From positions 32,498 through 96,497 of the forward strand of contig NZ_JADIJK010000021.1 of NCBI RefSeq assembly GCF_017355205.1: a stretch of DNA of 64,000 nt. The letters run 5' to 3'. Shown one piece after another: positions 56,413 through 64,000 of this stretch. The translations under genes were made by a program, and so were the position numbers. The notes under the pieces were generated by a model that was given only the letters and a program-made list of their open reading frames with translations, was not told where the DNA came from and did no database searches. Positions within the stretch are counted from its first letter, which is position 1. Each line of letters starts with the position of its first letter. This DNA is from Bacillus sp. SD088 (GTDB taxonomy: Bacteria > Bacillota > Bacilli > Bacillales > Bacillaceae_C).

Positions 56413-57210
56413 ATGAAGAAATCTTTTATATTGCTATTCTGCATTATGTTTGTACTTTCCGGTTGCTCAACCCCCTATAAAGAGCAAAAAGTACTTAAGC
56501 TTGAACACGAATATAAACAGATGCCACCAGAGGATTTTTTACCGAAAGATCTTACGATTGTCTCAATAGGGGATTCATTAACACAGGGAGTTGGGGATAT
56601 AAAAGAATTAGGTGGTTATATTCCCTATTTAAAAGAAAAATTAGAAGGTCAAAAAGATATAAGAACAGCAGACTTCGTAAATTTTGGTATAAAAGGAAAT
56701 CGATCCGATCAGCTGTTAGAGCGACTAGACCAGCCAAAAGTACAATCGTCCATTCAGAATGCTGATGTTGTCATCATCACAATTGGTGGAAATGATGTTA
56801 TGAAAGTTTTTAAGCAAAACCTTGCTCATTTAAAAGTAGAAACATTTCTTCAAGAGGAAAAGTATTATCAAGAACGATTGACCGATATCATTGAGACTGT
56901 TTCTTCTTATAATAAGCAGACGGAAATTATTCTCATGGGGATTTACAATCCTTTTATGAGGTGGTTTGCTGATATTAAAGAAATGGATCAAATCATTTCA
57001 ACTTGGAATGATACAAGTTCACAAGTTGTGGATCAATTTGAACATGCTTATTTTGTGCCTGTAGCCGATATTTTTAATAATTATGAAGAAGATCTTTTAT
57101 ATACAGATTATTTCCATCCTAATAATAAGGGATATGAATTAATTGCTAATCGATTTTATACTTATTTTAATGAACACAGCATTATTGAAAAGATCTTTGA
57201 AAATGGCTAA
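56413..57210 (+). CDS. ypmR: SGNH/GDSL-family lipoprotein esterase YpmR
   Basis: 265 residues. Signal peptide with lipobox VLSGC. SGNH blocks are complete: GDSLTQG (catalytic Ser, about 53-59), Gly in NFGIKGN, GGND (about 121-124) and DYFHPN with Asp and His. Acts on the outer membrane face; substrate unknown. AGGGGGA precedes the ATG; ypmS follows by 20 bp. Confidence 0.92.
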   Translation: MKKSFILLFCIMFVLSGCSTPYKEQKVLKLEHEYKQMPPEDFLPKDLTIVSIGDSLTQGVGDIKELGGYIPYLKEKLEGQKDIRTADFVNFGIKGNRSDQLLERLDQPKVQSSIQNADVVIITIGGNDVMKVFKQNLAHLKVETFLQEEKYYQERLTDIIETVSSYNKQTEIILMGIYNPFMRWFADIKEMDQIISTWNDTSSQVVDQFEHAYFVPVADIFNNYEEDLLYTDYFHPNNKGYELIANRFYTYFNEHSIIEKIFENG

Positions 57211-57230
57211 ATGTTAGGAGTAGTGATGAT

Positions 57231-57815
57231 ATGAAAAAGAAGAATATTTGGAAAGTCCTGTTTTTTGCTCTTTTAGCAATAAATATTCTTTTCTTTTTCG
57301 TTATAGGTATTTTTTTATTTCTTGCTGGGGAAGAACAACCCATTCCAGAATCACAAACTGACTCGAAGCAAATGTCAGAGTTTTTGATCCAGACAAATAA
57401 AGATGATCTAAATGAATTAATTAATTACTATATCGAAAAAGAAAATCTAAATGGTCCGATTGATTACTCGGTTGTCTTATCAGATGTAGTGGAATTAAAT
57501 GGGGAACTGAATGTATTCACAAGTACACTGCAACTAAAAATGACCTTCGAGGCCAAAGCTTTGGAGAATGGTGATTTACTTCTTGAACAAAAATCACTTT
57601 CTCTTGGTGGAATCCGTCTCCCGGTTTCTGAGGTTCTTAAAATTATCCGAAGCGCCTATAAGTTACCAGAATGGGTGATTATTCAGCCAAATGATAAGCA
57701 AATATATGTATCTTTACAAAGCATGCGATTAAATAATGATATCCAAGTACGAGCAGAAAAATTTGATCTGACCGAAAATGAAATTGTGATGAAAATGTTA
57801 GTGCCTGTTGAATAG
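57231..57815 (+). CDS. ypmS: YpmS family membrane-anchored protein (DUF2140)
   Basis: 194 residues: N-terminal membrane helix (about 8-32) and an extracytoplasmic domain. The motif SLGGIRLPVSEVLKIIRSAYKLPEWV is family-typical. Cotranscribed with ypmR as in B. subtilis. Function unknown. Lipid-related roles are guesswork. Confidence 0.88.
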   Translation: MKKKNIWKVLFFALLAINILFFFVIGIFLFLAGEEQPIPESQTDSKQMSEFLIQTNKDDLNELINYYIEKENLNGPIDYSVVLSDVVELNGELNVFTSTLQLKMTFEAKALENGDLLLEQKSLSLGGIRLPVSEVLKIIRSAYKLPEWVIIQPNDKQIYVSLQSMRLNNDIQVRAEKFDLTENEIVMKMLVPVE

Positions 57816-57870
57816 TTACTATTAGGTCATTCACTCACTTGTTTTTTTATCCTTCTAGGCAAACACACAA

Positions 57871-57898
57871 ACCGCCCACCCATCGATTACATATGCTA
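57871..57898 (+). promoter_or_regulatory. Sigma-K-like promoter of the YjcZ-like gene
   Basis: AC, 17 bp, CATATGCTA, 37 bp before the ATG. Confidence 0.55.
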
Positions 57899-57934
57899 TA
57901 AGCGTAAGACAAAAGAATCAAGGAGTGGATTGTT

Positions 57935-58096
57935 ATGTATTATGGCGGATATGATGGATGCTGCGATGGCGGCTATCCGGCATATGGTGGTTATGGCGGT
58001 GGTTGCGGCTATCCTGCAAGAGGTGGCTTTGCGCTGATTGTTGTCTTATTTATTTTGTTGATTATCATCGGCGCTTGCTGGTGCTTTCCGAACTAG
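57935..58096 (+). CDS. YjcZ-family sporulation peptide
   Basis: 53 residues: a Gly/Tyr/Cys-rich N-terminal half ([20 protein letters not shown]) and one C-terminal membrane helix ([18 protein letters not shown]). AAGGAG lies 9 nt before the ATG. The sigma-K-like promoter and terminator support a real sporulation gene. Confidence 0.88.
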   Translation: MYYGGYDGCCDGGYPAYGGYGGGCGYPARGGFALIVVLFILLIIIGACWCFPN

Positions 58097-58151
58097 ATAG
58101 ATGCAGGAGCTGTCCGAAAAGCCTATTTAAGGTGAAATTTGCCCAATTTAC

Positions 58152-58197
58152 AAACCCGAGAATGTTGATAAAACAGCATTCTCGGGTTTTATTTTTT
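58152..58197 (+). terminator. Terminator after the YjcZ-like gene
   Basis: AAACCCGAGAATG pairs with CATTCTCGGGTTT, then a T-rich tail. Confidence 0.9.
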
Positions 58198-58253
58198 TAA
58201 AAAATAAGAAAGTATAAAATTTTTATTAAGATTGCTTTAAGGCTAGGCAGTTG

Positions 58254-58384
58254 TTGTCTAGCTCCAGGCGCCATCGGCGTTGCGACGTACAGGATGTACT
58301 AGTGCAGACGAAGCGACAGGACGTCGCGTTTGAGTCTGCCGCCAGAACGGGCGCGAACTTATCCGATGTTCTGCCTGAGCTAAT
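58254..58384. repeat. Dispersed repeat family B, copy 2
   Basis: Begins TTGTCTAGCTCCAGGCGCCA like copy 1, then diverges into GCGACGTACAGGATGTACTAGT, the module shared with family A and with 10285-10350. Lies in the 501-bp gap before yozE. Confidence 0.65.
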
Positions 58385-58481
58385 GTATCCAAGCGGTTTT
58401 CACCTTTTGCAGATGAGCATTCATGCATGATTACTAACTGCGTGCATACATTATATTAATATTCCATGCGAATAAGGATAT

Positions 58482-58509
58482 TTGCGTAGCTGTTTTAATC
58501 CGCTATACT
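58482..58509 (+). promoter_or_regulatory. Promoter of yozE-yozD
   Basis: TTGCGT, 16 bp, TATACT, about 90 bp upstream. Confidence 0.5.
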
Positions 58510-58597
58510 GATTAAATAAAGAAACTCCATTTAGTGAATGTGTTTCATCCATGAATGTGAGTGGACATCCACACAATCAGAAAGGCGGTATCATATG

Positions 58598-58825
58598 ATG
58601 GAAAAATCCTTTTATCATTTTTTAATGAAATTTCGTCAGCATACAACTAGTGATGAGATTAGTCAATTTGCTAATAATGCTTATCAGGACCATAGCTTTC
58701 CAATGCACTCTAAAAATTATCAAGAGCTTAGCAATTATTTAGAATTACAAGTAGATTATTTACCAACCGTTTCTCTTTTTGACCAGGTCTGGGAGTTATA
58801 TGTAGAGTCCGAGAATAAAAAATAG
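58598..58825 (+). CDS. yozE: YozE-family SAM-like protein (UPF0346)
   Basis: 75 residues of a small helical SAM-like fold: KSFYHFLMKFR, ISQFANNAYQDHSFP, YQELSNYLEL. AAAGGCGG is 9 nt before this ATG; the codon before (58595) is also ATG. Function unknown. yozD follows as in B. subtilis. Confidence 0.92.
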   Translation: MEKSFYHFLMKFRQHTTSDEISQFANNAYQDHSFPMHSKNYQELSNYLELQVDYLPTVSLFDQVWELYVESENKK

Positions 58826-58868
58826 CGAAATTCAAGTGGATAGGAGATTCAGAAGGGAGCGAAAAGGA

Positions 58869-59039
58869 TTGGAAGAGATGGAGGTTATTATAGATACGGA
58901 AGAAATAGCTGAATTTTTCTATCATGAATTGCTAAAAAGAGGATATACACCTGGTGATAAGGAAGTCTTGGAATTAGCCGATATTATGTTCGATTATTTA
59001 ATCGATAAAAGAATTATTGATGAAGAAAGTGAAAATTGA
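58869..59039 (+). CDS. yozD: YozD-like protein
   Basis: 56 residues. From the TTG at 58869 it aligns with B. subtilis YozD over VIIDTEEIAEFFYHELLKRG. GGGAG is 9 nt upstream. An ATG three codons later is the alternative. 43 bp after yozE. Confidence 0.88.
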   Translation: MEEMEVIIDTEEIAEFFYHELLKRGYTPGDKEVLELADIMFDYLIDKRIIDEESEN

Positions 59040-59136
59040 ATAGTTGGAAAACTCCACCCCTACTTGTACTTACAATCTAAGTTGCATGGTAGACAAGAAA
59101 GAATTAAAATGAGAATAAGATAGGAGGTGGCGTGAT

Positions 59137-59838
59137 TTGAGTATTCATATTGGGGCAAAAAAAGGTGAAATTGCAGATACGGTATTACTACCAGGTGATC
59201 CTTTACGGGCAAAGTATATTGCAGAAACCTTTTTAGATGACGTGAAATGCTATAATGAAGTAAGAAATATGTTTGGCTACACCGGTACATATAACGGCAA
59301 AAGAATATCTGTTCAAGGAACAGGGATGGGAGTCCCATCTATTTCAATTTATATTGAAGAATTAATGCAGGAATATGGTGTAAAGAATCTTATTCGAGTT
59401 GGAACATGTGGAGCGATCCAAAAGGATGTGCAAGTCCGTGATGTTATTTTGGCTATGACAGCATCAACGGATTCCCAGATGAATCGTTTGACTTTTGGGG
59501 GTGTCAGCTATGCCCCAACTGCTTCATTTTCTTTATTGAAGGCAGCATATGAGCAAACTATTGAGCAAGGGTTAAATGTGAAAGTGGGAAATGTATTTAC
59601 AGCTGATTTATTTTACAACGATAATGCCGAACATGAAAAGTGGGCAAAATATGGCATTTTAGCGATCGAAATGGAAACAGCTGCTCTTTATACTCTTGCT
59701 GCAAAATATGCTAGAAATGCTTTGTCTGTACTCACAGTGAGCGATCATATTTTAACAGGGGAAGCTACATCGTCAGAAGAAAGGCAAACCACATTTAATG
59801 ATATGATTCATGTAGCTCTTAAAACGGCGGTAAACTGA
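59137..59838 (+). CDS. deoD: Purine-nucleoside phosphorylase, DeoD type
   Basis: Phosphorolysis of purine (deoxy)nucleosides in salvage; hexameric trimeric-dimer class. 233 residues; [36 protein letters not shown] and IEMETAALY are intact. TTG start with AGGAGGTGG. A perfect terminator follows. Confidence 0.97.
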   Translation: MSIHIGAKKGEIADTVLLPGDPLRAKYIAETFLDDVKCYNEVRNMFGYTGTYNGKRISVQGTGMGVPSISIYIEELMQEYGVKNLIRVGTCGAIQKDVQVRDVILAMTASTDSQMNRLTFGGVSYAPTASFSLLKAAYEQTIEQGLNVKVGNVFTADLFYNDNAEHEKWAKYGILAIEMETAALYTLAAKYARNALSVLTVSDHILTGEATSSEERQTTFNDMIHVALKTAVN

Positions 59839-59910
59839 GACGGAAGCAGTGAGAGTCTTACGGACAATTAAGCCGATATAAAATAAAATGGAATTTGACA
59901 AATTCGTGAA

Positions 59911-59947
59911 AAGCTAAGTTCTTACACTATAAGAACTTAGCTTTTTT
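59911..59947 (+). terminator. Terminator of deoD
   Basis: AAGCTAAGTTCTTA pairs perfectly with TAAGAACTTAGCTT, then Ts. Confidence 0.93.
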
Positions 59948-60071
59948 CTGCTTCAAAGAAATGTTGCTGATCTAAGATCAAGTATAGAGTGATTTCACTT
60001 ATAATAGTCCTAAATAATGCAAAGATTGTCCCTTAGCGAATGAGGACCTCTGTCAAAAGATAAACTTAGTT

Positions 60072-60183
60072 GATTGGAGTGAAAGGCAGCGACTCCTGGG
60101 GGATTAGGCGTGACAAGTAAGCTCCTCAGGAGCGCTGCGACGATGAAACTCACTGCACGCCCCCTGGAAAGTGGGCTCTCATA
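60072..60183. repeat. Dispersed Bacillus-type repeat C
   Basis: About 110 bp resembling a GC-richer repeat I know from several Bacillus genomes, of the form GATTGGAGTG...GCGACTCCTG...CAGGAGCG...GCGACGA. It contains the inverted pair CTCCTG / CAGGAG. It lies alone in the 400-bp deoD-DinB gap. Confidence 0.5.
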
Positions 60184-60238
60184 TTGTATTTTATATTGAC
60201 AGAATGGATACTTATAAAAAGGAAATTATAAGATTGGT

Positions 60239-60694
60239 TCAATTATGCAATTTATTGTTAATCTGATTAAGGTGGTGGCTATCATGTTTTTGAAAAATTC
60301 GAATAAAACTATCTACACCAAATTTTCTTTTTCCAGAACCAATAGTAAAACGATCTTTACTATCTATTGGTTCAAGACTTGAGCATAATTGTTGTCTAGT
60401 ATCTATAAAATTATCAATTATTTCATAGACGGACGAATCTTTTAATTTTTCTAGTCCTTCGTTATTATGAGTATCATGATCAGGGAATTCTCTTAAATTT
60501 GCTTTGTCTTCCATAAAAGGAACCATATTCTCTAGATTAAACTTGTCCCAATGATAAAGATGGGCGACTATTTCTCTAATAGACCATTTACCAGGTTGTA
60601 TTGGCTTACATAATTCCTCCTCATCAACTTGTTTTAACTCAGTAATTTCAGTAATCATATTTTTAAATGCACTTATTTCTTTTTTTGCAGCCAT
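60239..60694 (-). CDS. DinB-family protein
   Basis: 151 residues of a four-helix bundle. Metal-ligand histidines are visible in AHLYHWDKF (about 45-50) and HDSHHLNQI near the C-terminus. The family includes bacillithiol S-transferases and mycothiol enzymes, and bacillithiol is made here, but the substrate is unknown. GGAGG sits 13 nt before the ATG, a long spacing. Confidence 0.82.
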   Translation of the reverse strand: MAAKKEISAFKNMITEITELKQVDEEELCKPIQPGKWSIREIVAHLYHWDKFNLENMVPFMEDKANLREFPDHDTHNNEGLEKLKDSSVYEIIDNFIDTRQQLCSSLEPIDSKDRFTIGSGKRKFGVDSFIRIFQKHDSHHLNQINNKLHN

Positions 60695-60818
60695 TAGATA
60701 TGATTGACCTCCTTTAAAAATTTATAGGTTCACTCTATCATATGGTTATAAAAAAACAACTAAATGATTGATTAAATGATACGAATAGCAGTAGCTTCTT
60801 TCATAATTTAGCAAAAAC

Positions 60819-60827
60819 TGTTAGAAT
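60819..60827 (+). promoter_or_regulatory. Extended -10 promoter of ctpA
   Basis: TGTTAGAAT, with TTTCAT 17 bp upstream; 51 bp before the start. Confidence 0.5.
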
Positions 60828-60877
60828 AAAGAGGTTGTAATGTTAAAAATAAAGAACTGCCTGAATTTAATTGGAAG

Positions 60878-62374
60878 ATGAAAGTGGTGAGCAGAGTGGA
60901 AGATGAAAATCAGACAAAAGATCATTCTCCCGAACATAATAGCTATATTCATATGAAGAAATTTAAATTTATTATGCTTATATTCGTGTTGATTTTCGCT
61001 ACGTCGGGTGTAACGCTATTAGCACTATCATTAGGTGGAGAAAGCCCTGCTAATGTGATTATCCAAGAAAGAAAAGAATTTAATAAGTTATATCAAGCAT
61101 ACGATGAGTTAGATAAGAACTATTTCGAGGAAGTCAATTCAGAAGATCTCATTAATGGGGCAATTGATGGTATGGTGAATGCGTTAGGAGATCCGTACTC
61201 TGATTATATGACACAGGAAGAAAATGATCAATTTGAAGAAAGTATCACCTCTTCTTTTGAAGGAATTGGTGCGGAAATTCAGGAGAGAGAGGGAAATATT
61301 GTTGTCGTTTCTCCAATCAAAGATTCTCCTGCGGAAAAAGCCGGCATTCAACCCAATGATAAGATTATTAAAGTAGACGATAAAAATATTCAGGGAATGA
61401 GTTCAAATGAGGCTGTTTTATTAATTCGTGGTAAGAAAGGCTCAAAGGTAGACCTCACTATTTTAAGGGGAGAGAAGGACAATGAAATTAAGCTCACCCT
61501 TACAAGAGATGAAATTCCAATCAACACTGTATATGCTGAAATGCTAGATGATGGAGTTGCTAAAATTCAGATCACAAGTTTCTCACAGCATACAAATGAG
61601 GAATTAGAGGAAGCCTTGAACGAAATGAATGATAAAGGCATGAACTCTCTAATCATTGATTTAAGAAGGAATCCTGGTGGTTTGTTGGATCAAGCGATCT
61701 CTTTATCTGAGCTTTTTGTACCAAAAGGGCAAAAAATTGTCCAAGTAGAAGATCGAAATGGTGCAATGGAAGAAACTATTGCTCAAACAGCGGATAAAAT
61801 TGATGTACCAACTGTCATGTTAATTGATGAGGGGAGTGCCAGTGCCTCAGAAATATTAGCGGCTGCTGCTAGCGAAACGGCTAATATCCCTTTAATTGGA
61901 GTGGACTCCTTTGGAAAAGGAACGGTTCAAACACAGAAAAAGTTTTCAGACGGATCGAATGTAAAATATACAATTGCCAAGTGGTTAACACCAAATGGAA
62001 ATTGGATTCATGATGAAGGCATCAAGCCTGATTATGAAGTGAAACTTCCAGAATATGCGAATTTGCCTTATATTAGTCCGGATGATGAATGGAAGGTTTC
62101 TTCAACCTCTGAGGAAGTAAAAGCAGCTGAGGAAATGCTAAAAGTATTAGGTTATGATCCAGGAAAAGTAGATGGCTTTTTTGATGATAAAACGAAGAAA
62201 GCCATAGAAAAATTCCAAAAAGATGAAAAACTAAAAACTACAGGGGTGCTTTCAGGCGATACAACCGTAAAATTAATGACAAATCTAAGCGAACACCTTG
62301 TAAAAGAAGACCCCCAAGTGAAAAAAGCGGTTGAAGTATTAATGAAAGATAAACAGAAAAAAAAGGCGTCTTAA
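60878..62374 (+). CDS. ctpA: Carboxyl-terminal processing protease CtpA
   Basis: S41A peptidase, 498 residues. Order: cytoplasmic N-terminus, membrane helix (about 29-50), PDZ domain (about 125-200), protease with Ser in GSASASEIL and Lys in FGKGTVQT, then a peptidoglycan-binding repeat (about 415-470: LKVLGYDPGKVDGFFDDKTK). Acts outside the membrane. The start is uncertain: the ATG has no good site, and GTGs at 60884, 60887 or 60896 are possible. Confidence 0.93.
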   Translation: MKVVSRVEDENQTKDHSPEHNSYIHMKKFKFIMLIFVLIFATSGVTLLALSLGGESPANVIIQERKEFNKLYQAYDELDKNYFEEVNSEDLINGAIDGMVNALGDPYSDYMTQEENDQFEESITSSFEGIGAEIQEREGNIVVVSPIKDSPAEKAGIQPNDKIIKVDDKNIQGMSSNEAVLLIRGKKGSKVDLTILRGEKDNEIKLTLTRDEIPINTVYAEMLDDGVAKIQITSFSQHTNEELEEALNEMNDKGMNSLIIDLRRNPGGLLDQAISLSELFVPKGQKIVQVEDRNGAMEETIAQTADKIDVPTVMLIDEGSASASEILAAAASETANIPLIGVDSFGKGTVQTQKKFSDGSNVKYTIAKWLTPNGNWIHDEGIKPDYEVKLPEYANLPYISPDDEWKVSSTSEEVKAAEEMLKVLGYDPGKVDGFFDDKTKKAIEKFQKDEKLKTTGVLSGDTTVKLMTNLSEHLVKEDPQVKKAVEVLMKDKQKKKAS

Positions 62375-62386
62375 TATAGAAGAAAT

Positions 62387-62441
62387 AAAAAACGAAGCGA
62401 GCACCTACAAAGCAATGTGGGGTGGCAGCTTCGTTTTTTTT
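62387..62441. terminator. Terminator between ctpA and the zinc-ribbon gene
   Basis: AAAAAACGAAGC pairs with GCTTCGTTTTTT with an inner CACC/GGTG pairing; A and T runs suit both convergent genes. Confidence 0.8.
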
Positions 62442-62469
62442 GTATAAAATTCTAAAAAAAGGTGATTTA

Positions 62470-62712
62470 CTAGTGATTCTCCCCGAATTTTATAAAGGTT
62501 CTTTCATCCTCGATCAAGCCGCAAGAGCCACACTGAACTCTTTTTTCTGGCCCTTGGTATTTCGCGTGAAAAGGTCCTGGGTCCATTCCATGATAATCCT
62601 CTATGACCTCTCCTGATTGGGGATCTAAGCGAACAGCAGTGACAACTTGATCAATAATATTAAAGCGAGCACGATTCGTTTTGCAATTAGGACAACAGTA
62701 AGGATTTGTCAT
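62470..62712 (-). CDS. Small zinc-ribbon protein
   Basis: 80 residues with C-x2-C near the start (YCCPNCKTN) and C-x2-C in VQCGSCGLIEDE, a likely zinc ribbon. AAAGGAGG precedes the ATG. Function not recognised. Confidence 0.8.
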   Translation of the reverse strand: MTNPYCCPNCKTNRARFNIIDQVVTAVRLDPQSGEVIEDYHGMDPGPFHAKYQGPEKRVQCGSCGLIEDERTFIKFGENH

Positions 62713-63149
62713 TGTAAGCCTCCTTTAATGTGAATATCCTTAGCTTAACCGAAACGACGGAATAATATCGATATTAAGGTTCACAGCATAAGAGAGGGCA
62801 GAATTAGTGCATGAAAGAAGTGAATAGGAGGAGTCGTTAAAATGTTAAAGATGACATCGCTTTGTAATAAATGTTATATAATCGCTGGTCGCAAAAGTTG
62901 TCAATATTAATTTTATACCAGTTTTTGGAGATGTCCCCGAAATATAGGTATAGATGGAAATGATTGCCAATTAGAGGAATGGTTTAAAACTCGTTTATTT
63001 TTATAGCTATTTTAAGAGATATACAAATGAAAAGCGATAATCAAGTGACCATTCTACTAACTGGGATTTTCTCCCTTAAATATTACGTAGAATCATATGA
63101 TAATATACTTGTGCAAGCGAAAAAATAGAATTAAAGGGGAGAAACGAAA
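62713..63149. other. 437-bp intergenic region
   Basis: AT-rich, no stable terminator. It holds a 22-codon frame with a good ribosome site (62842-62910) and, just before the CAP gene, a GATAAT with TTAAAT 17 bp upstream, a weak promoter candidate. Confidence 0.5.
62842..62910 (+). CDS. Possible 22-residue cysteine-containing peptide
   Basis: ATG 10 nt after TAGGAGGAG; MLKMTSLCNKCYIIAGRKSC is followed by two residues. Three Cys, one C-x2-C. No terminator or family support, so it may be chance. Confidence 0.3.
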   Translation: MLKMTSLCNKCYIIAGRKSCQY

Positions 63150-63923
63150 ATGAAAAAAGATATAAAGAAAGTTATTCTATCTACGGTGGCAGCAACAGCT
63201 TTAATGGCATTGCCTTTTGCAGGAAATGCTGATGCAGCTTCTAATACAGAGCAAAGTCCATCTCAAAGTCCTTATAAAGTATTCTATTATAATGGCAAAG
63301 CATCAAATAATGGTGATTGGTGCAAATATGTGTTTAATTTTGATTGGAAACAAAAAAATGAGCAAGACGCTCAAAAGCAGAACGATCAAAAAGAGCAAAA
63401 ACCAGAAGCAAATGAGGACAAACAAGATACAAATCAAAGTAAACCACCTGTTAATGTTGAACAACCTGAACAGCAACCGACACAACCAGAGCAAAAACCA
63501 TCAGAATCGCAAAATAATAACCAAACAACTGAATCTACCACTACATTAAATGAGTTTGAACAACAAGTAGTAGATTTAACAAACCAAGAAAGAGCGAAAA
63601 ATGGATTATCAGCATTGAAAGTAGATACAACACTAAGTAAAGTGGCTAGAGAAAAATCAAGAGATATGTCAGCAAATAATTATTTTGATCATAATAGCCC
63701 AACTTACGGATCTCCGTTTGATATGATGAAGCAATATGGTGTTGATTATCGTTCAGCTGGAGAAAATATTGCGATGGGTCAACGTTCCCCACAGGAAGTC
63801 GTTGATGGTTGGATGAACAGCCCAGGACATCGTGCTAATATCTTGAACGAAAGCTATACTCATATTGGTGTTGGTTATATTTCTAATGGAAACTATTGGA
63901 CTCAAGAATTTATTGGAAAATAA
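63150..63923 (+). CDS. ykwD: Secreted CAP-domain protein (YkwD-like)
   Basis: 257 residues, as B. subtilis YkwD. Signal peptide about 1-30 (ATALMALPFAGNADA), a Gln/Pro/Asn-rich linker (about 70-130) and a C-terminal SCP/PR1 domain with VVDLTNQERAKNGLS, FDHNS, GENIAMG and HRANIL. The usual CAP His and Glu residues are present. Ribosome site AAAGGGGAG. Role outside the cell unknown. Confidence 0.88.
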   Translation: MKKDIKKVILSTVAATALMALPFAGNADAASNTEQSPSQSPYKVFYYNGKASNNGDWCKYVFNFDWKQKNEQDAQKQNDQKEQKPEANEDKQDTNQSKPPVNVEQPEQQPTQPEQKPSESQNNNQTTESTTTLNEFEQQVVDLTNQERAKNGLSALKVDTTLSKVAREKSRDMSANNYFDHNSPTYGSPFDMMKQYGVDYRSAGENIAMGQRSPQEVVDGWMNSPGHRANILNESYTHIGVGYISNGNYWTQEFIGK

Positions 63924-63944
63924 GAATTGAAACAGCTGCATATA

Positions 63945-63984
63945 AAATCCAGCCATCTAGTCCAAAGATGGCTGGATTTTTTTC
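63945..63984 (+). terminator. Terminator of the CAP-domain gene
   Basis: AAATCCAGCCATCT pairs perfectly with AGATGGCTGGATTT, then Ts. Confidence 0.93.
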
Positions 63985-64000
63985 TTTGTTTCGGAAACTA

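Noticed and set aside
57958..58200. 80-codon Trp/Arg/Cys-rich frame
   Set aside because: Out-of-frame reading of the Gly-rich YjcZ-like gene, running into its terminator.
1..64000. CRISPR array, prophage or complete insertion sequence
   Set aside because: No regularly spaced direct repeats, integrase, phage structural genes or transposase were seen on either strand.

Overview
The window is low-GC Bacillaceae chromosome from an endospore former. This is inferred from gene order close to the Bacillus subtilis ypjC-to-deoD region, AGGAGG-type ribosome binding sites with frequent TTG/GTG starts, bacillithiol genes, a type B RNase P RNA, spore-coat genes and three sigma-K-like promoters. I cannot name the genus. 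There are no rRNA or tRNA genes, CRISPR arrays, phages or complete insertion sequences. Dispersed mosaic repeats are the only mobile-looking DNA.

Layout. 0.2-3.5 kb: purU, a YitT-family membrane protein on the minus strand, then mazG-dapB. 3.6-10 kb: bshB1-bshA (bacillithiol), cca, birA and panBCD, with a promoter, RNA hairpin and terminator-like leader before panB. 10.5-18.3 kb: dinG, ypmB/tseB, aspB, asnS, dnaD, nth. 18.4-21.7 kb (minus): ponA-recU. 21.8-25.8 kb: a frameshifted sspM-like gene, yppE, yppG, an Hsp20/CotP-like gene, cotD, gpsB, rnpB and a 57-codon unknown gene. 25.8-32.3 kb: aroA (DAHP synthase) divergent from a T-box-controlled aroF-hisC-tyrA-aroE operon, with a perfect CcpA cre site between them. 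32.4-34 kb: type III polyketide synthase plus isoprenylcysteine-methyltransferase-like protein. 34.4-41.5 kb: double dynamin, sulfurtransferase, 5'-3' exonuclease, two RNase H-fold proteins and a zinc-finger protein. 41.5-46.2 kb: cold-shock protein, mntR, ABC-F ATPase, ypgR, brxA.

46.6-49.8 kb is the most accessory-looking part: oxidoreductase, ThuA-like protein, second oxidoreductase, under a promoter whose -10 overlaps a cre site. It is followed by a 26-residue membrane microprotein (minus), ypjP, a secreted anthrax-lethal-factor/PPEP-like metallopeptidase, thyB-dfrA, and an orphan sugar-binding lipoprotein also under a cre-overlapped promoter. 54.4-64 kb: hemolysin III, DegV, ypmR-ypmS, a YjcZ-like peptide, yozE-yozD, deoD, a DinB protein, ctpA, a zinc-ribbon protein and a YkwD-like CAP protein.

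Themes. Aromatic amino-acid synthesis is gathered under a T-box that best fits tyrosine. Bacillithiol synthesis (bshA/bshB1), a bacilliredoxin and a DinB-fold protein share the window. The ThuA/oxidoreductase cluster and the solute-binding protein look co-regulated by carbon catabolite repression. Compared with B. subtilis, mgsA (between dapB and bshB1), ypmA, ypoC, yppF and ccpA (next to aroA) are missing from their usual places.
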